Shown: in pieces, positions 8,701 through 16,827 of the stretch
How the letters are laid out: each line of letters opens with the position of its first letter
Numbering within the stretch: the stretch's first letter is position 1
Source: Enterobacter sp. JUb54
GTDB lineage: Bacteria; Pseudomonadota; Gammaproteobacteria; Enterobacterales; Enterobacteriaceae
NCBI RefSeq assembly: GCF_014298075.1
Contig: NZ_CP060418.1
Coordinates: 1,674,001 to 1,738,000 of the forward strand
DNA length: 64,000 bases
Reading direction: 5' to 3'
Program-made: the position numbers and the translations under genes
The notes under the pieces: generated by a model
The model's database searches: none
Seen by the model: the letters and a program-made list of their open reading frames with translations, nothing else
Told to the model about the DNA's origin: nothing

Positions 8701-11700
8701 TGGTATGGTGTGTGGCGCCGTTGCTGATGAGCTGGCTGAGTCGTCAGCCCGTGCGTAAGGTTTTTTCGCCAGGTCAGGAACAAAAACAGCAGTTACGCCA
8801 GACAAGCCGTGAAATCTGGGCATTTTTTGAAACCTTTGCCACAGAAAAAGAGAACTGGCTTCCGCCTGATAATTATCAGGAAATACCACAACCGACGGTG
8901 GCACACCGAACTTCTCCTACCAATATTGGTCTTTCACTAATGGCTAACCTGACGGCATGGGACTTTGGCTACCTGCCCGGCGGAGAGGTGCTCCGGCGCG
9001 TGTCGCTCACACTCGACACGCTGGATAAAATGGAGCACTACCGGGGCCATCTGTACAACTGGTATGACACCCGTACGCTGGTCCCCCTCAGTCCACGCTA
9101 TATCTCCAGCGTCGACAGCGGCAACATGGCCGGGCATTTGTTGACGCTGCGTGCAGGGCTGTCCGCCATGCGTCATCAGCCTGTTTTAAGCAGCCAACAG
9201 ATACTGGCAGGACTGAACGATACGCTGGATATTCTGGAAAAACAGTGGGGTAAGAACCCACCTGACAGCCTGAGACTGCTGCGCAAGCATTGCCTGAATG
9301 CGGTGTCGCTCTCTCCGCAGGCGTTTATCAGCGAACTGAAAAACATGCGCACCCAGTGCAACCATCTGACCATGTTATGCCATCAGGGGTCACCTCTTCA
9401 GATGCGCTGGGCAGGACATCTGGAGCATCAACTGGTTCAGCTTTGCCATGAGTGGTCTCTGTTGCTTGGCTGGTTACCTGTATCCTGGAATGAGCAGACG
9501 CTGCCGACGCTGAGCGAGCTTGCCCGTCCGACATTAACCGGTACAGAAACGCCTCCGGCGTCAGTGGCGGAGCAGGCCCGAATGCGACTCAATATTATCA
9601 CCGAGCTGGAACAGCGGCTGGATGAGCATGCCCGGATGGATTTCGCCTTTCTGTACAGTGAAGCAACCAGTCTGCTCAGCGTCGGTTATAACTGTGACAC
9701 GAATACACCTGACAAGAGCCACTACGATCTCCTGCCGTCTGAAATCCGCCTGACCAGTTTTCTTGCCATTGCGACTAATCAGCTGCCTCTTAAAAGCTGG
9801 TACGCGCTGGGTCGATTGTTTACCACGATTGATAATGAAACGGCCCTGATGTCATGGAGCGGATCCATGTTTGAATATCTGATGCCGAATCTGGTGATGC
9901 CCACCTGGCCCGGCAGCCTGCTCGATGAAATGAGTCAGTCGGCGGTTATGCGCCAGATTCACTGGGGGAAAGAACGCGGGGTACCATGGGGTGTTTCAGA
10001 GTCTGGCTATCATGCTTTTGATGTTCAGCATAATTATCAGTATCAGGCATTTGGCGTACCGGGGCTCGGTCTGCGCAGGGGGCTTGCCGATGACATGGTT
10101 GTTGCTCCTTACGCCACGCTGCTGGCGCTGATGGTTTCCCCGCAGAAAGCCTGTGAGAACCTGTTCAGGCTGCAAAAAAATGGTGCACGCGGAGAATACG
10201 GTTTTTATGAAGCGCTGGACTATACCCCCTCACGTCTTGCAACCGGTCAGCTCTATGCGGTGGTACAGTCCTGGATGGCGCATCACCAGGGTATGGCATT
10301 TCAGGCGCTGGCTCATGTGCTGCTTGACGCCCCCATGACTGAACGCTTTATGTCCAGTACGGTATTCCGGTCAGCGAGTCTGCTGTTACAGGAGCGCGTG
10401 CCGGATGCGGTCGATCTGTACAGTCCGCGCCGTCATTTTGAATCTCATGAGGGCAGGGTCAAACCCATCCGCTATGAACCCCGTATTTTCTATAGCGTGG
10501 ATACCCCTGCCCCGGATATTCAACTTCTGTCCAACGGCCATTATCATCTGATGCTGACCGCAGCCGGCGGCGGTTACAGTCGCTGGAACGATATTGCAAT
10601 AACACGCTGGCGCAGTGATACCACCCGTGATAACTGGGGAGCATTCTGCTATATCCGCGATACCCAGACGGGAGATGTGTGGAGCAATACCTGGCAACCG
10701 ACAGGCTACATCAGCGGACAAGACGAGGAAGTGTTATTCACCGATGCGGGGGCAGAATTCAGACGCAGCTTCGGGGGACTCAGCGTCAAAACTCAGGTGG
10801 TGATCTCTCCGGAGGATGATGTTGAATTGCGACGGCTCACACTGATTCATCGTGGTCGCAAGCCTCGCTCTCTGGAGCTGACAACCTATGTTGAAGTGGT
10901 CCTGGCAGCGGCTGCCAGCGATCTGGCACACCCGGCATTCAGCAATCTGTTTATTCAGACTGAGCTGGCTCCTGAGCGTGACGCTATTCTTTGCCACCGG
11001 CGCCCGCGCTCACCGGATGAACCGGATCCTTGCCTGTTTCACATGATGGTGGTGCACGGCGATAACCGAAATAACGTGTCGTTTGAAACGGACAGGGCAA
11101 GGTTTATTGGACGTGGCAGAAATCCTGCGAATGCCCAGGCAATAGAGGCGGGAGGGACGCTCAGCAACACGTCGGGGTCAGTGCTGGATCCGATACTGGC
11201 TATACGTCACTCCATCACTCTACAGCCGGGGCATCCGGTTACGATTGATATCGTTTATGGTATCAGCGAGAACCGCCAGCAGAGCCTGGCCCTGCTGGAA
11301 AAATATCGCGATTACCCTATTGCCGATCGCGTCTTTGAACTGGCCTGGTCTCACAGTCTGGTGGTATTACGCCAGATGAATGCCAGTGAAGATGATGCAA
11401 CTTTGTTTAATCGTCTCGCCAGTGCTGTGCTTTACCCTGTCCAGGAGCTACGCGCTGAAGGCCAGGTGATCAGCCGCAACCGGCGTGGTCAGTCCGGTCT
11501 GTGGGGCTGGGCAATTTCAGGCGATCTGCCGATAGTACTGCTCAGTATAACCGGCGAAGAAAGTATCGCCTCAGTGACCACACTGATTCAGGCACACCGT
11601 TACTGGCGACAGAAAGGACTGGATGTTGATTTGGTTATCCTGAATAACAGCCCCGGTGGCTACCAGCAGGGATTACAAAATCAAATTATGGAATTAATTT

Positions 11701-14345
11701 ATGCGGGGTCTGAAGCCAGTCTGCTGGACAAAACGGGCGGTCTTTTTGTCCGTAATGGCGAGCATCTCTCCGCAGAAGATAAGTTGCTTCTGATGAGCGT
11801 GGCCTGTCTTTATCTTGATGACCGCGCAGGGAGTATTAATGAGCAGCTTAACCAGCGTATCCATACCCTGAAATCGCCGGTCATAGCATTCATGCCGCGT
11901 GCAGTGCGCGAGCGTAATCAACATACGGACTGGCCCCCCGATATCAGTCAGTTATGCTATTTCAATGGGTTCGGTGGATTTTCTCAGGATGGACGGGAAT
12001 ATCAAATTGTTATGCGGGAAAATGCGCAGACACCGGCTCCCTGGTCAAACGTACTGGCAAATCCCCGTTTTGGCAGCGTGATCTCAGAGGCAGGACAGGC
12101 CTATACCTGGTATGAGAATGCCCATGAATACCGGTTAACACCCTGGGAAAACGATCCTGTGAGCGATCGCTCTGGCGAGGCGTTTTATCTGCGTGATGAA
12201 GAGACCGGGGAAAACTGGTCACCGACAGCGTTGCCTGTTCGCGGACACGGTGATTACCTGACCCGGCATGGTTTTGGCTACAGCGTTTTTACCCATCGAG
12301 AGAGTGGAATAGACAGCGAGCTGACGGTCCTGGTTGCCGAAGAGGCGCCAGTTAAACTGGTGCTCCTGACACTCAGTAACTCTTCGGGACGGACACGTCA
12401 ACTCTCCGTCACAGGTTATGTAGAGTGGACGCTCGGAGGATCACGAACTCGCTCAGCTCCTCACATTGTGACACATGCGGCCAGAACGTCTGGCGGTTGC
12501 GGGGTGCTGGCGAACAACTTTTATGGTGATAATGGTGGAGGCCGAACTGCATTTTTTGCCGTCAGCGGTAATGACTGTTCGCTGACCGGGGACCGTCGGG
12601 AGTTTATTGGCCGTAATGGTTCCCTTCACGCGCCGTCAGCCATGAAACTGCGCAGGCTTTCAGGTAACACGGGCGCCGGTCTGGATCCCTGCGGGGCGGT
12701 ACAATCGACGGTAACATTAATTGATGGGGATCAGAGGACGTTTATTTTTATCCTCGGCGCAGAAGAGAATGATGTTTGTGCTAATGAGACGCTGGCCCAT
12801 TACATGAACGAGGATACAGTCCGCCAGGAGCTGAACCGGATTCATAACCACTGGCACAATGTGCTCGATAAAATCGTGGTTAACACCCCCGACACGTCAG
12901 TAAATTTACTGGTCAATGGCTGGCTGTTATATCAGACAGTCGCCTGTCGCCTTATGGCCCGCAGTGGTTACTATCAGTCTGGCGGTGCATATGGTTTTCG
13001 CGATCAGTTGCAGGATTCACTGGCACTGAGCCATGCTGATCCGAACCGGTTGCGTGAACAGATAATACTCTGTGCCTCCCGGCAGTTTATCGAGGGGGAT
13101 GTGCAGCACTGGTGGCACCCACCACACGGTAACGGTGTCCGTACCCGTTGTTCAGATGACTACCTGTGGCTGCCGCTTGCCGTTTGCCACTATGTTGAAA
13201 CGACGGGGGATATGGAGGCTCTGGGAATACATATTCCTTATCTGGAGGGGCGCCCGCTTCCGCCTGGTGAAGAGTCTGTCTATGACACGCCGGTCATCAG
13301 CGGCATCGGAGAGACTCTCTGGTTACACTGTGTCAAAGCTATTCGCCATGGACTTCGGTTCGGGGGGCATGGCCTGCCGCTGATGGGGGCTGGTGACTGG
13401 AATGACGGGATGAACCGGGTGGGTATCGAAGGCAAAGGTGAAAGCGTCTGGCTGGGCTTCTTCCTGTACGACATTTTGCAGCGGTTTGCAGCGCTGGCGG
13501 AGCGCAGGCTGGATGAAAGCGTCGCCGCGATGTGCCATTCACAGGCTCTGCGCCTGCAAAGCAATCTCGAAGCCCACGCCTGGGATGGGGAATGGTACCG
13601 GCGCGGGTATTTTGACGATGGTACTCCCCTGGGATCGAAAACCTCACAGGACTGCCGGATTGATGCGATTGCGCAGAGCTGGTCTGTATTGTCCGGTGCC
13701 GCGAGCCCGGGACGGTGCGTAAAGGCCCTGCAGGCGCTGGATAAGCACCTTGTGGATAACAAAGGCGGGCTGATCAAACTGTTAACGCCTCCTTTCGACG
13801 GACACGGTCCAAATCCGGGCTACATACAGGGGTACCTGCCCGGTGTGCGGGAAAACGGAGGGCAGTATACTCATGGCGCCATCTGGGCCGTGATGGCATT
13901 TGCCCGGATGGGGAATGCCAAACGTGCCTGGCAACTCTGGTCAATGCTCAACCCTGTAAATCATACTCTCAATGCGGGCTCTGTCGGGATTTATAAAGCT
14001 GAACCTTATGTCATGAGTGCTGATGTCTACAGCGTAGCTCCCCATACTGGTCGTGCAGGCTGGAGCTGGTACACCGGTTCTGCAGGCTGGGCCTGGCGTT
14101 TACTTACCGAGGAATTACTGGGGATAAAACGCACCGGCACTGACTTTAGTGTTCATGCCCTATTACCGGATGCGTGGCCGTCTTTTTCTATTGCTTATCA
14201 GTATGGTGAAAGCCACTATCAGATTAGTGTCTCACGCGGCGATGCAGAATATTCCGTGACGCTGGATGGTGTTCTCCTCCCTGATGACAGAATACCGCTG
14301 AAGGATGATGGACAAAACCATACGGTTGAGATCATTCAGAACTGA
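5742..14345 (+). CDS. ndvB: cyclic beta-1,2-glucan synthase, NdvB/Cgs type
   Basis: A 2867-residue membrane enzyme that builds cyclic beta-1,2-glucans from UDP-glucose, then trims and cyclises them. Membrane spans lie near residues 421-478, 834-880 and 957-1000. Between the first two is the GT84 glycosyltransferase core: LDSD at 639-642, then FGEGSFVGKG, SHDLLEG and the RSRWIRGDWQ motif. A glycoamylase-like domain follows (about 1040-1550). Phosphorylase-type beta-sandwich and GH94 modules fill the rest, including SGLWGWAISGDLP near 1918 and the catalytic GDWNDGM motif at 2551-2557. The length equals rhizobial and Brucella enzymes. An ATG at 5763 with GAG before it may be the true start. No NdvA exporter gene is near. 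Confidence 0.93.
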   Translation: MSHQSNAMKMNPRAWFNRPRIPVNAAENVTFSANDPASESTPRSELFSTAQMERYGQKLARTHKVSPDKHPYYLLKRLGDNEAVITQNCYELNAGKKTSIMPAGEWLLDNYYLIEEQIRTVRQHLPKSFGKGLPSLMSPLNCPRIYHIASEAIAHGDGRWDATSLTSYLAAYQQVTPLTLGEVWALPGMLRLALIENLRRISMEVIKAQQDRNLADTWITRIFECAESAPGDLIMVVADLARSRPPLSSAFVAELVRRLQGHGNALSLPLTWVDQCLREQGVTTDILINNFNQQLAASQLSVSNSIAGLRLLGETDWADFAETISVVEQVLSNDPAGIYPRMHFNTRDHYRHVVEVLARDSGLSEPEVADRVLALSEEKAPNTPEHHVGYYLAGEGRQALDIHLLADTSRLIRLRHSFNRITLLSWLGSLALLTTAATAAILHETAMQGAGWLLIAVILPLVIALTQLMSDLLSDATTRFRVPRPLPGMDFSAGIPADSATMLVIPCMLTSHESFSQLLTSLEVCWLGNENENLRFALLTDFADSENEPSPESHALLRQAIADTQALNRRYPSGRPRFYLLHRQPEWNPSEGAWMGYERKRGKLALLNSWLRHPGTQFVSVADMPAHLLPGHIKYVITLDSDTVLPRDTAHKLVAAMAHPLNTPEYDPVRQRVVKGFGILQPGLAEEIPRNGQGRYAALRSSIPGNNPYSMMSSDIYQDLFGEGSFVGKGIYDVDIFMQATTNICPENLVLSHDLLEGCYARSGLLSEVLLYEQYPNNYLSDVARRSRWIRGDWQLLNWLKPRVRKADGTRVRNPLTALSYWKLLDNLRRSLVAPSLLILLFFALLWVPNPVYWLGILLLIWLLPALLCITHDLLHKPLRRRVKPHLLLVGAGALKRLSGISLNFAILPHEAGYSLKAIAVTLWRLGISRRHLSQWVSHSQDSNQARSTVARFYQAMWLNVAGGVTLIILTGKLAPQLLGIVLPIGLVWCVAPLLMSWLSRQPVRKVFSPGQEQKQQLRQTSREIWAFFETFATEKENWLPPDNYQEIPQPTVAHRTSPTNIGLSLMANLTAWDFGYLPGGEVLRRVSLTLDTLDKMEHYRGHLYNWYDTRTLVPLSPRYISSVDSGNMAGHLLTLRAGLSAMRHQPVLSSQQILAGLNDTLDILEKQWGKNPPDSLRLLRKHCLNAVSLSPQAFISELKNMRTQCNHLTMLCHQGSPLQMRWAGHLEHQLVQLCHEWSLLLGWLPVSWNEQTLPTLSELARPTLTGTETPPASVAEQARMRLNIITELEQRLDEHARMDFAFLYSEATSLLSVGYNCDTNTPDKSHYDLLPSEIRLTSFLAIATNQLPLKSWYALGRLFTTIDNETALMSWSGSMFEYLMPNLVMPTWPGSLLDEMSQSAVMRQIHWGKERGVPWGVSESGYHAFDVQHNYQYQAFGVPGLGLRRGLADDMVVAPYATLLALMVSPQKACENLFRLQKNGARGEYGFYEALDYTPSRLATGQLYAVVQSWMAHHQGMAFQALAHVLLDAPMTERFMSSTVFRSASLLLQERVPDAVDLYSPRRHFESHEGRVKPIRYEPRIFYSVDTPAPDIQLLSNGHYHLMLTAAGGGYSRWNDIAITRWRSDTTRDNWGAFCYIRDTQTGDVWSNTWQPTGYISGQDEEVLFTDAGAEFRRSFGGLSVKTQVVISPEDDVELRRLTLIHRGRKPRSLELTTYVEVVLAAAASDLAHPAFSNLFIQTELAPERDAILCHRRPRSPDEPDPCLFHMMVVHGDNRNNVSFETDRARFIGRGRNPANAQAIEAGGTLSNTSGSVLDPILAIRHSITLQPGHPVTIDIVYGISENRQQSLALLEKYRDYPIADRVFELAWSHSLVVLRQMNASEDDATLFNRLASAVLYPVQELRAEGQVISRNRRGQSGLWGWAISGDLPIVLLSITGEESIASVTTLIQAHRYWRQKGLDVDLVILNNSPGGYQQGLQNQIMELIYAGSEASLLDKTGGLFVRNGEHLSAEDKLLLMSVACLYLDDRAGSINEQLNQRIHTLKSPVIAFMPRAVRERNQHTDWPPDISQLCYFNGFGGFSQDGREYQIVMRENAQTPAPWSNVLANPRFGSVISEAGQAYTWYENAHEYRLTPWENDPVSDRSGEAFYLRDEETGENWSPTALPVRGHGDYLTRHGFGYSVFTHRESGIDSELTVLVAEEAPVKLVLLTLSNSSGRTRQLSVTGYVEWTLGGSRTRSAPHIVTHAARTSGGCGVLANNFYGDNGGGRTAFFAVSGNDCSLTGDRREFIGRNGSLHAPSAMKLRRLSGNTGAGLDPCGAVQSTVTLIDGDQRTFIFILGAEENDVCANETLAHYMNEDTVRQELNRIHNHWHNVLDKIVVNTPDTSVNLLVNGWLLYQTVACRLMARSGYYQSGGAYGFRDQLQDSLALSHADPNRLREQIILCASRQFIEGDVQHWWHPPHGNGVRTRCSDDYLWLPLAVCHYVETTGDMEALGIHIPYLEGRPLPPGEESVYDTPVISGIGETLWLHCVKAIRHGLRFGGHGLPLMGAGDWNDGMNRVGIEGKGESVWLGFFLYDILQRFAALAERRLDESVAAMCHSQALRLQSNLEAHAWDGEWYRRGYFDDGTPLGSKTSQDCRIDAIAQSWSVLSGAASPGRCVKALQALDKHLVDNKGGLIKLLTPPFDGHGPNPGYIQGYLPGVRENGGQYTHGAIWAVMAFARMGNAKRAWQLWSMLNPVNHTLNAGSVGIYKAEPYVMSADVYSVAPHTGRAGWSWYTGSAGWAWRLLTEELLGIKRTGTDFSVHALLPDAWPSFSIAYQYGESHYQISVSRGDAEYSVTLDGVLLPDDRIPLKDDGQNHTVEIIQN

Positions 14346-14364
14346 CACTGATCCCGGAGGTGCA

Positions 14365-14601
14365 TTAACGTCTGCCGTTAATGCGCTGATTATCCCTGAG
14401 AACATCAATCGCAGTCTGCATGGCGATTTTGTCATCCCGCCTTTTTTGTTTGTCCTGCATGACCTGAAGGTATTCCAGCAAGGTGCGGGTATTAATCGGT
14501 CTGCCCTGTTTACCCACAGCCAGCACGGCTTCACCAAGAATAATTTTCACTGGCGGTAGTTGTGCCGGATACCAGTCAAGGGTGTCTTCTGATTTCATCA
14601 T
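14365..14601 (-). CDS. YdfK/YnaE-type prophage cold-shock protein
   Basis: A 78-residue protein strongly resembling E. coli YdfK and YnaE, small cold-shock-induced proteins of the Qin and Rac prophages. Shared segments are MKSEDTLDWYPAQLP, IILGEAV and GRPINTRTLLEYL, with RDNQRINGR at the end. Their molecular function is not established. The start is one of two adjacent ATG codons (14601 or 14598); the frame is open further upstream but the family begins here. It is convergent with the glucan synthase (gap 19 bp) and divergent from the zinc-ribbon gene at 14752. Confidence 0.85.
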   Translation of the reverse strand: MMKSEDTLDWYPAQLPPVKIILGEAVLAVGKQGRPINTRTLLEYLQVMQDKQKRRDDKIAMQTAIDVLRDNQRINGRR

Positions 14602-14751
14602 AAATTTCTCACGGAAGGATAGTGTATCATAAATCAGACGTTCAATTTTCAATATCTTACATCCTGATTCAGACACAACTTAACATAACTTATGCCAGTT
14701 ATTTTTATATCAAAGCGTATAATAATTACTGTATTCCTCAGAGAATCATTT

Positions 14752-14928
14752 ATGTCTTATACAAAAGGGCTCAGATATTTTAAAGAAAGACCGGTTCATG
14801 TTGCCTGCCCGGTATGCGCACACAGAGCTGATCAGAAAGCAGGTAAGCTAAGAAAAGATGCGGTTCTTGAGTGCCCTGCCTGCGGACTGTTGTTCAGACC
14901 TTCAGAATGCTGGTGTATCGGCGGCTGA
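14752..14928 (+). CDS. 58-residue zinc-ribbon micro-protein (YnfU-like)
   Basis: A small basic protein with CPVC (residues 19-22) and CPAC (41-44) forming a zinc-ribbon pattern, and two more cysteine/tryptophan-rich residues at the end (ECWC). It is a paralogue of the protein at 5442-5606, so the pair brackets the glucan synthase. I assign it to the YnfU-like zinc-binding family with moderate confidence. A TATAAT at 14718-14723 could be its -10 element. Divergent from the YdfK-type gene, an arrangement reminiscent of cold-shock cassettes in E. coli prophages. Confidence 0.75.
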   Translation: MSYTKGLRYFKERPVHVACPVCAHRADQKAGKLRKDAVLECPACGLLFRPSECWCIGG

Positions 14929-15007
14929 TTAGCTTCTGCCACTTAACGTCAGTGATGTCGGAAAATGACAACGTTCCTCCTGTACTGCAGTTGTCGAGGG
15001 TATGATA

Positions 15008-15280
15008 ATGAAATCTAAAAAATCTGTTTTTATTGAAGGACGTATCCTGTCGAACAGCTGTCACGGGCAGGCTGGCCAACCTTTCTGTATTCACCGGGTC
15101 AGGTTTAGTAATGGTAAATATGCCATTATCCGGGTGGCATCCGGGATATGTTTCATACCAGGCGAAATTATTCAACGAAACGATTGTGAGTGGTTTTATA
15201 AACTTACCAAAATTCGCCTTCTTTCTTTTGAGTACCTTGATGATGATGAATCCAGAAGACAATTTCTTGAATATCAATGA
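15008..15280 (+). CDS. hypothetical 90-residue protein
   Basis: Not recognised. GAGGG lies 7 bases before the ATG at 15008, which is therefore preferred to the in-frame ATG at 15002. The product is basic in its first half, has a central beta-rich stretch (FCIHRVRFSNGKYAIIRVASG) and an acidic C-terminus (LDDDESRRQFLEYQ). The central part, with a turn-glycine and alternating hydrophobics, looks like a small beta-barrel. It lies 80 bp after the zinc-ribbon gene in the same direction and 200 bp before the LpxP homologue. Frames in other phases over the same bases have no ribosome binding site and are disregarded. Confidence 0.55.
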   Translation: MKSKKSVFIEGRILSNSCHGQAGQPFCIHRVRFSNGKYAIIRVASGICFIPGEIIQRNDCEWFYKLTKIRLLSFEYLDDDESRRQFLEYQ

Positions 15281-15480
15281 AAAACCCATGAAGTTATAAC
15301 AGCATAACTTTGCTGATTTACAATGTATCCCTGACTATTCAAAAACTGTTGCCAGTAATTGAAATTGTTTCTTCTGAATTTATACGAATTCAAACTGTCT
15401 AAAAGAATGAGTATCGCTAAAGACGAATTTTCTCAGCATTTCCCTTTTGCGTTATAACTCCATTAGCATTAAGGAAATTT

Positions 15481-16389
15481 ATGTCACAGACTTTTACTTA
15501 TAATTTACTCCATCCCCGCTACTGGCTTACCTGGACTGGTTTGGGTCTGCTGTGGCTTCTCGTTCAGCTTCCTTACCCGGTTTTACATATTCTGGGCTCT
15601 GGTCTTGGAAAAATATCCAGACCCTTTCTGAAACGTCGGGAAGGAATTGCGATTAGAAATATCGAACTCTGCTTTCCAGGAATGACACCGTTTGCCCGAA
15701 ACCAGATGGTCAAGAAAAACTTTGTTTCTCTCGGACTGGGACTGATGGAAACAGGAATGGCCTGGTTCTGGAGTGATGCGAGAGTCAAAAAATGGTTTGA
15801 TGTCGAAGGGCTTGAAAACCTGACCGGTGCGACCAGAGGGGTAATGGTTGTCGGGATTCATTTTATGTCCCTTGAGTTGTGTGGAAGAGTAATGGGTTTA
15901 TGCCATCCTATGATGGCTACGTATCGCCCACACAATAATCTATTAATGGAATGGGTACAGACAAAAGGTCGTATGCGTTCAAATAAGGCGATGATTAATC
16001 GGCGTAATTTATCTGGTTTTGTTCATGCATTGAAAGCTGGTGAAGCCGTGTGGTTTGCACCAGATCAGGATTATGGGCCTAAGGGAAGCGTTTTTGCACC
16101 TTTTTTCTCGGTAAAAAAAGCAGCCTCAACGAACGGAACATATGCTCTGTCAAAACTCGCAGGTGCACAACTGATCACACTTAGCATGATTCGACGTAGC
16201 GATAAAAAAGGTTATCGCATGTATATCAGCAATCCGTTGTCAGGCTATCCAGGGGAAGACAAGGTCGCCGCAGCGGGTTATATGAATAAGATCATCGAGC
16301 ATGAAATTCTCCGAGCCCCTGAGCAATACCTGTGGATGCATCGCAGATTCAAAACGCGTCCTGAAGGCGAAGCCTCTTTATATAAATGA
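15481..16389 (+). CDS. lpxP: LpxP-type Kdo2-lipid IVA palmitoleoyl transferase
   Basis: A 302-residue inner-membrane acyltransferase of the LpxL/LpxM/LpxP family, which adds the secondary acyl chain to lipid A. The segments LHPRYWLTW, MVVGIHFMSLEL, MATYRPHNN, RGRMRSNKAMI, WFAPDQDYG and RAPEQYLWMHRRFKTRP align most closely with E. coli LpxP, the cold-induced enzyme that uses palmitoleoyl-ACP. The catalytic HX4E-type motif is H-FMSL-E near residues 126-131. AAGGA lies 6 bases before the ATG. Its codon use is AT-richer than the backbone, so it is an acquired, probably additional copy. Palmitoleate keeps the outer membrane fluid in the cold. Confidence 0.93.
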   Translation: MSQTFTYNLLHPRYWLTWTGLGLLWLLVQLPYPVLHILGSGLGKISRPFLKRREGIAIRNIELCFPGMTPFARNQMVKKNFVSLGLGLMETGMAWFWSDARVKKWFDVEGLENLTGATRGVMVVGIHFMSLELCGRVMGLCHPMMATYRPHNNLLMEWVQTKGRMRSNKAMINRRNLSGFVHALKAGEAVWFAPDQDYGPKGSVFAPFFSVKKAASTNGTYALSKLAGAQLITLSMIRRSDKKGYRMYISNPLSGYPGEDKVAAAGYMNKIIEHEILRAPEQYLWMHRRFKTRPEGEASLYK

Positions 16390-16719
16390 ACCATTCTACT
16401 TGTCATGTACCATGAATCTATCTTGCTGACTACTTTGTAATAGCAGCAGGCTTTACCACGTTGAAAACCTTAAGTTTATAAGGATGAGGCAATGTTTTCC
16501 GGGGAAATATCTTAGTAGTCTTCAAACTATCTCCGATTATCCCTGCAATTCTTTACCAAGAGGTTCCCGAGTAAGTACTTGGTGGTTCCCAACTAACTCT
16601 TACATATAGCCATTGGCCGTTTACTTAACCAAAAAACGATTGCCAGAAATTTGTAAAGCTCACAACCTTCTACAGTTCCTGCTGTCTAATGAATGACAAC
16701 ACACACCTCAAGGAACTAT
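16390..16719. other. 330-bp AT-rich stretch without a recognised gene
   Basis: No supported reading frame, hairpin-plus-T-run or RNA gene was found. It links the lpxP homologue to a small membrane peptide gene and probably contains the join between cargo and phage remnants. Confidence 0.35.
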
Positions 16720-16827
16720 ATGACATTTTTAATCATCTCAGGCGTATCTGTAACCTTATTTGCCATGACTATACTTGGCCTGATTATCGTGTGGGGCGGT
16801 ATCTCCAACATCCCTGACGATTACTGA
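16720..16827 (+). CDS. 35-residue single-span membrane peptide
   Basis: AGGA lies 5-6 bases before the ATG. The product is one hydrophobic helix (residues 2-27, SGVSVTLFAMTILGLIIVW) with a short polar tail (NIPDDY). Small one-span peptides of this kind include stress-induced membrane regulators and toxin peptides, but no family is assigned. The last 7 bases overlap the end of the convergent invertase gene. Confidence 0.5.
   Translation: MTFLIISGVSVTLFAMTILGLIIVWGGISNIPDDY

Noticed and set aside
10153-10338. short frames inside the glucan synthase, aconitase, topoisomerase and trp genes
   Set aside because: They are shadows in other phases of clearly coding, conserved genes.
14894-15289. 131-codon minus-strand frame opposite the small plus-strand gene
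   Set aside because: It lacks a ribosome binding site and recognisable pattern; the plus-strand frame at 15008 has GAGGG at correct spacing.
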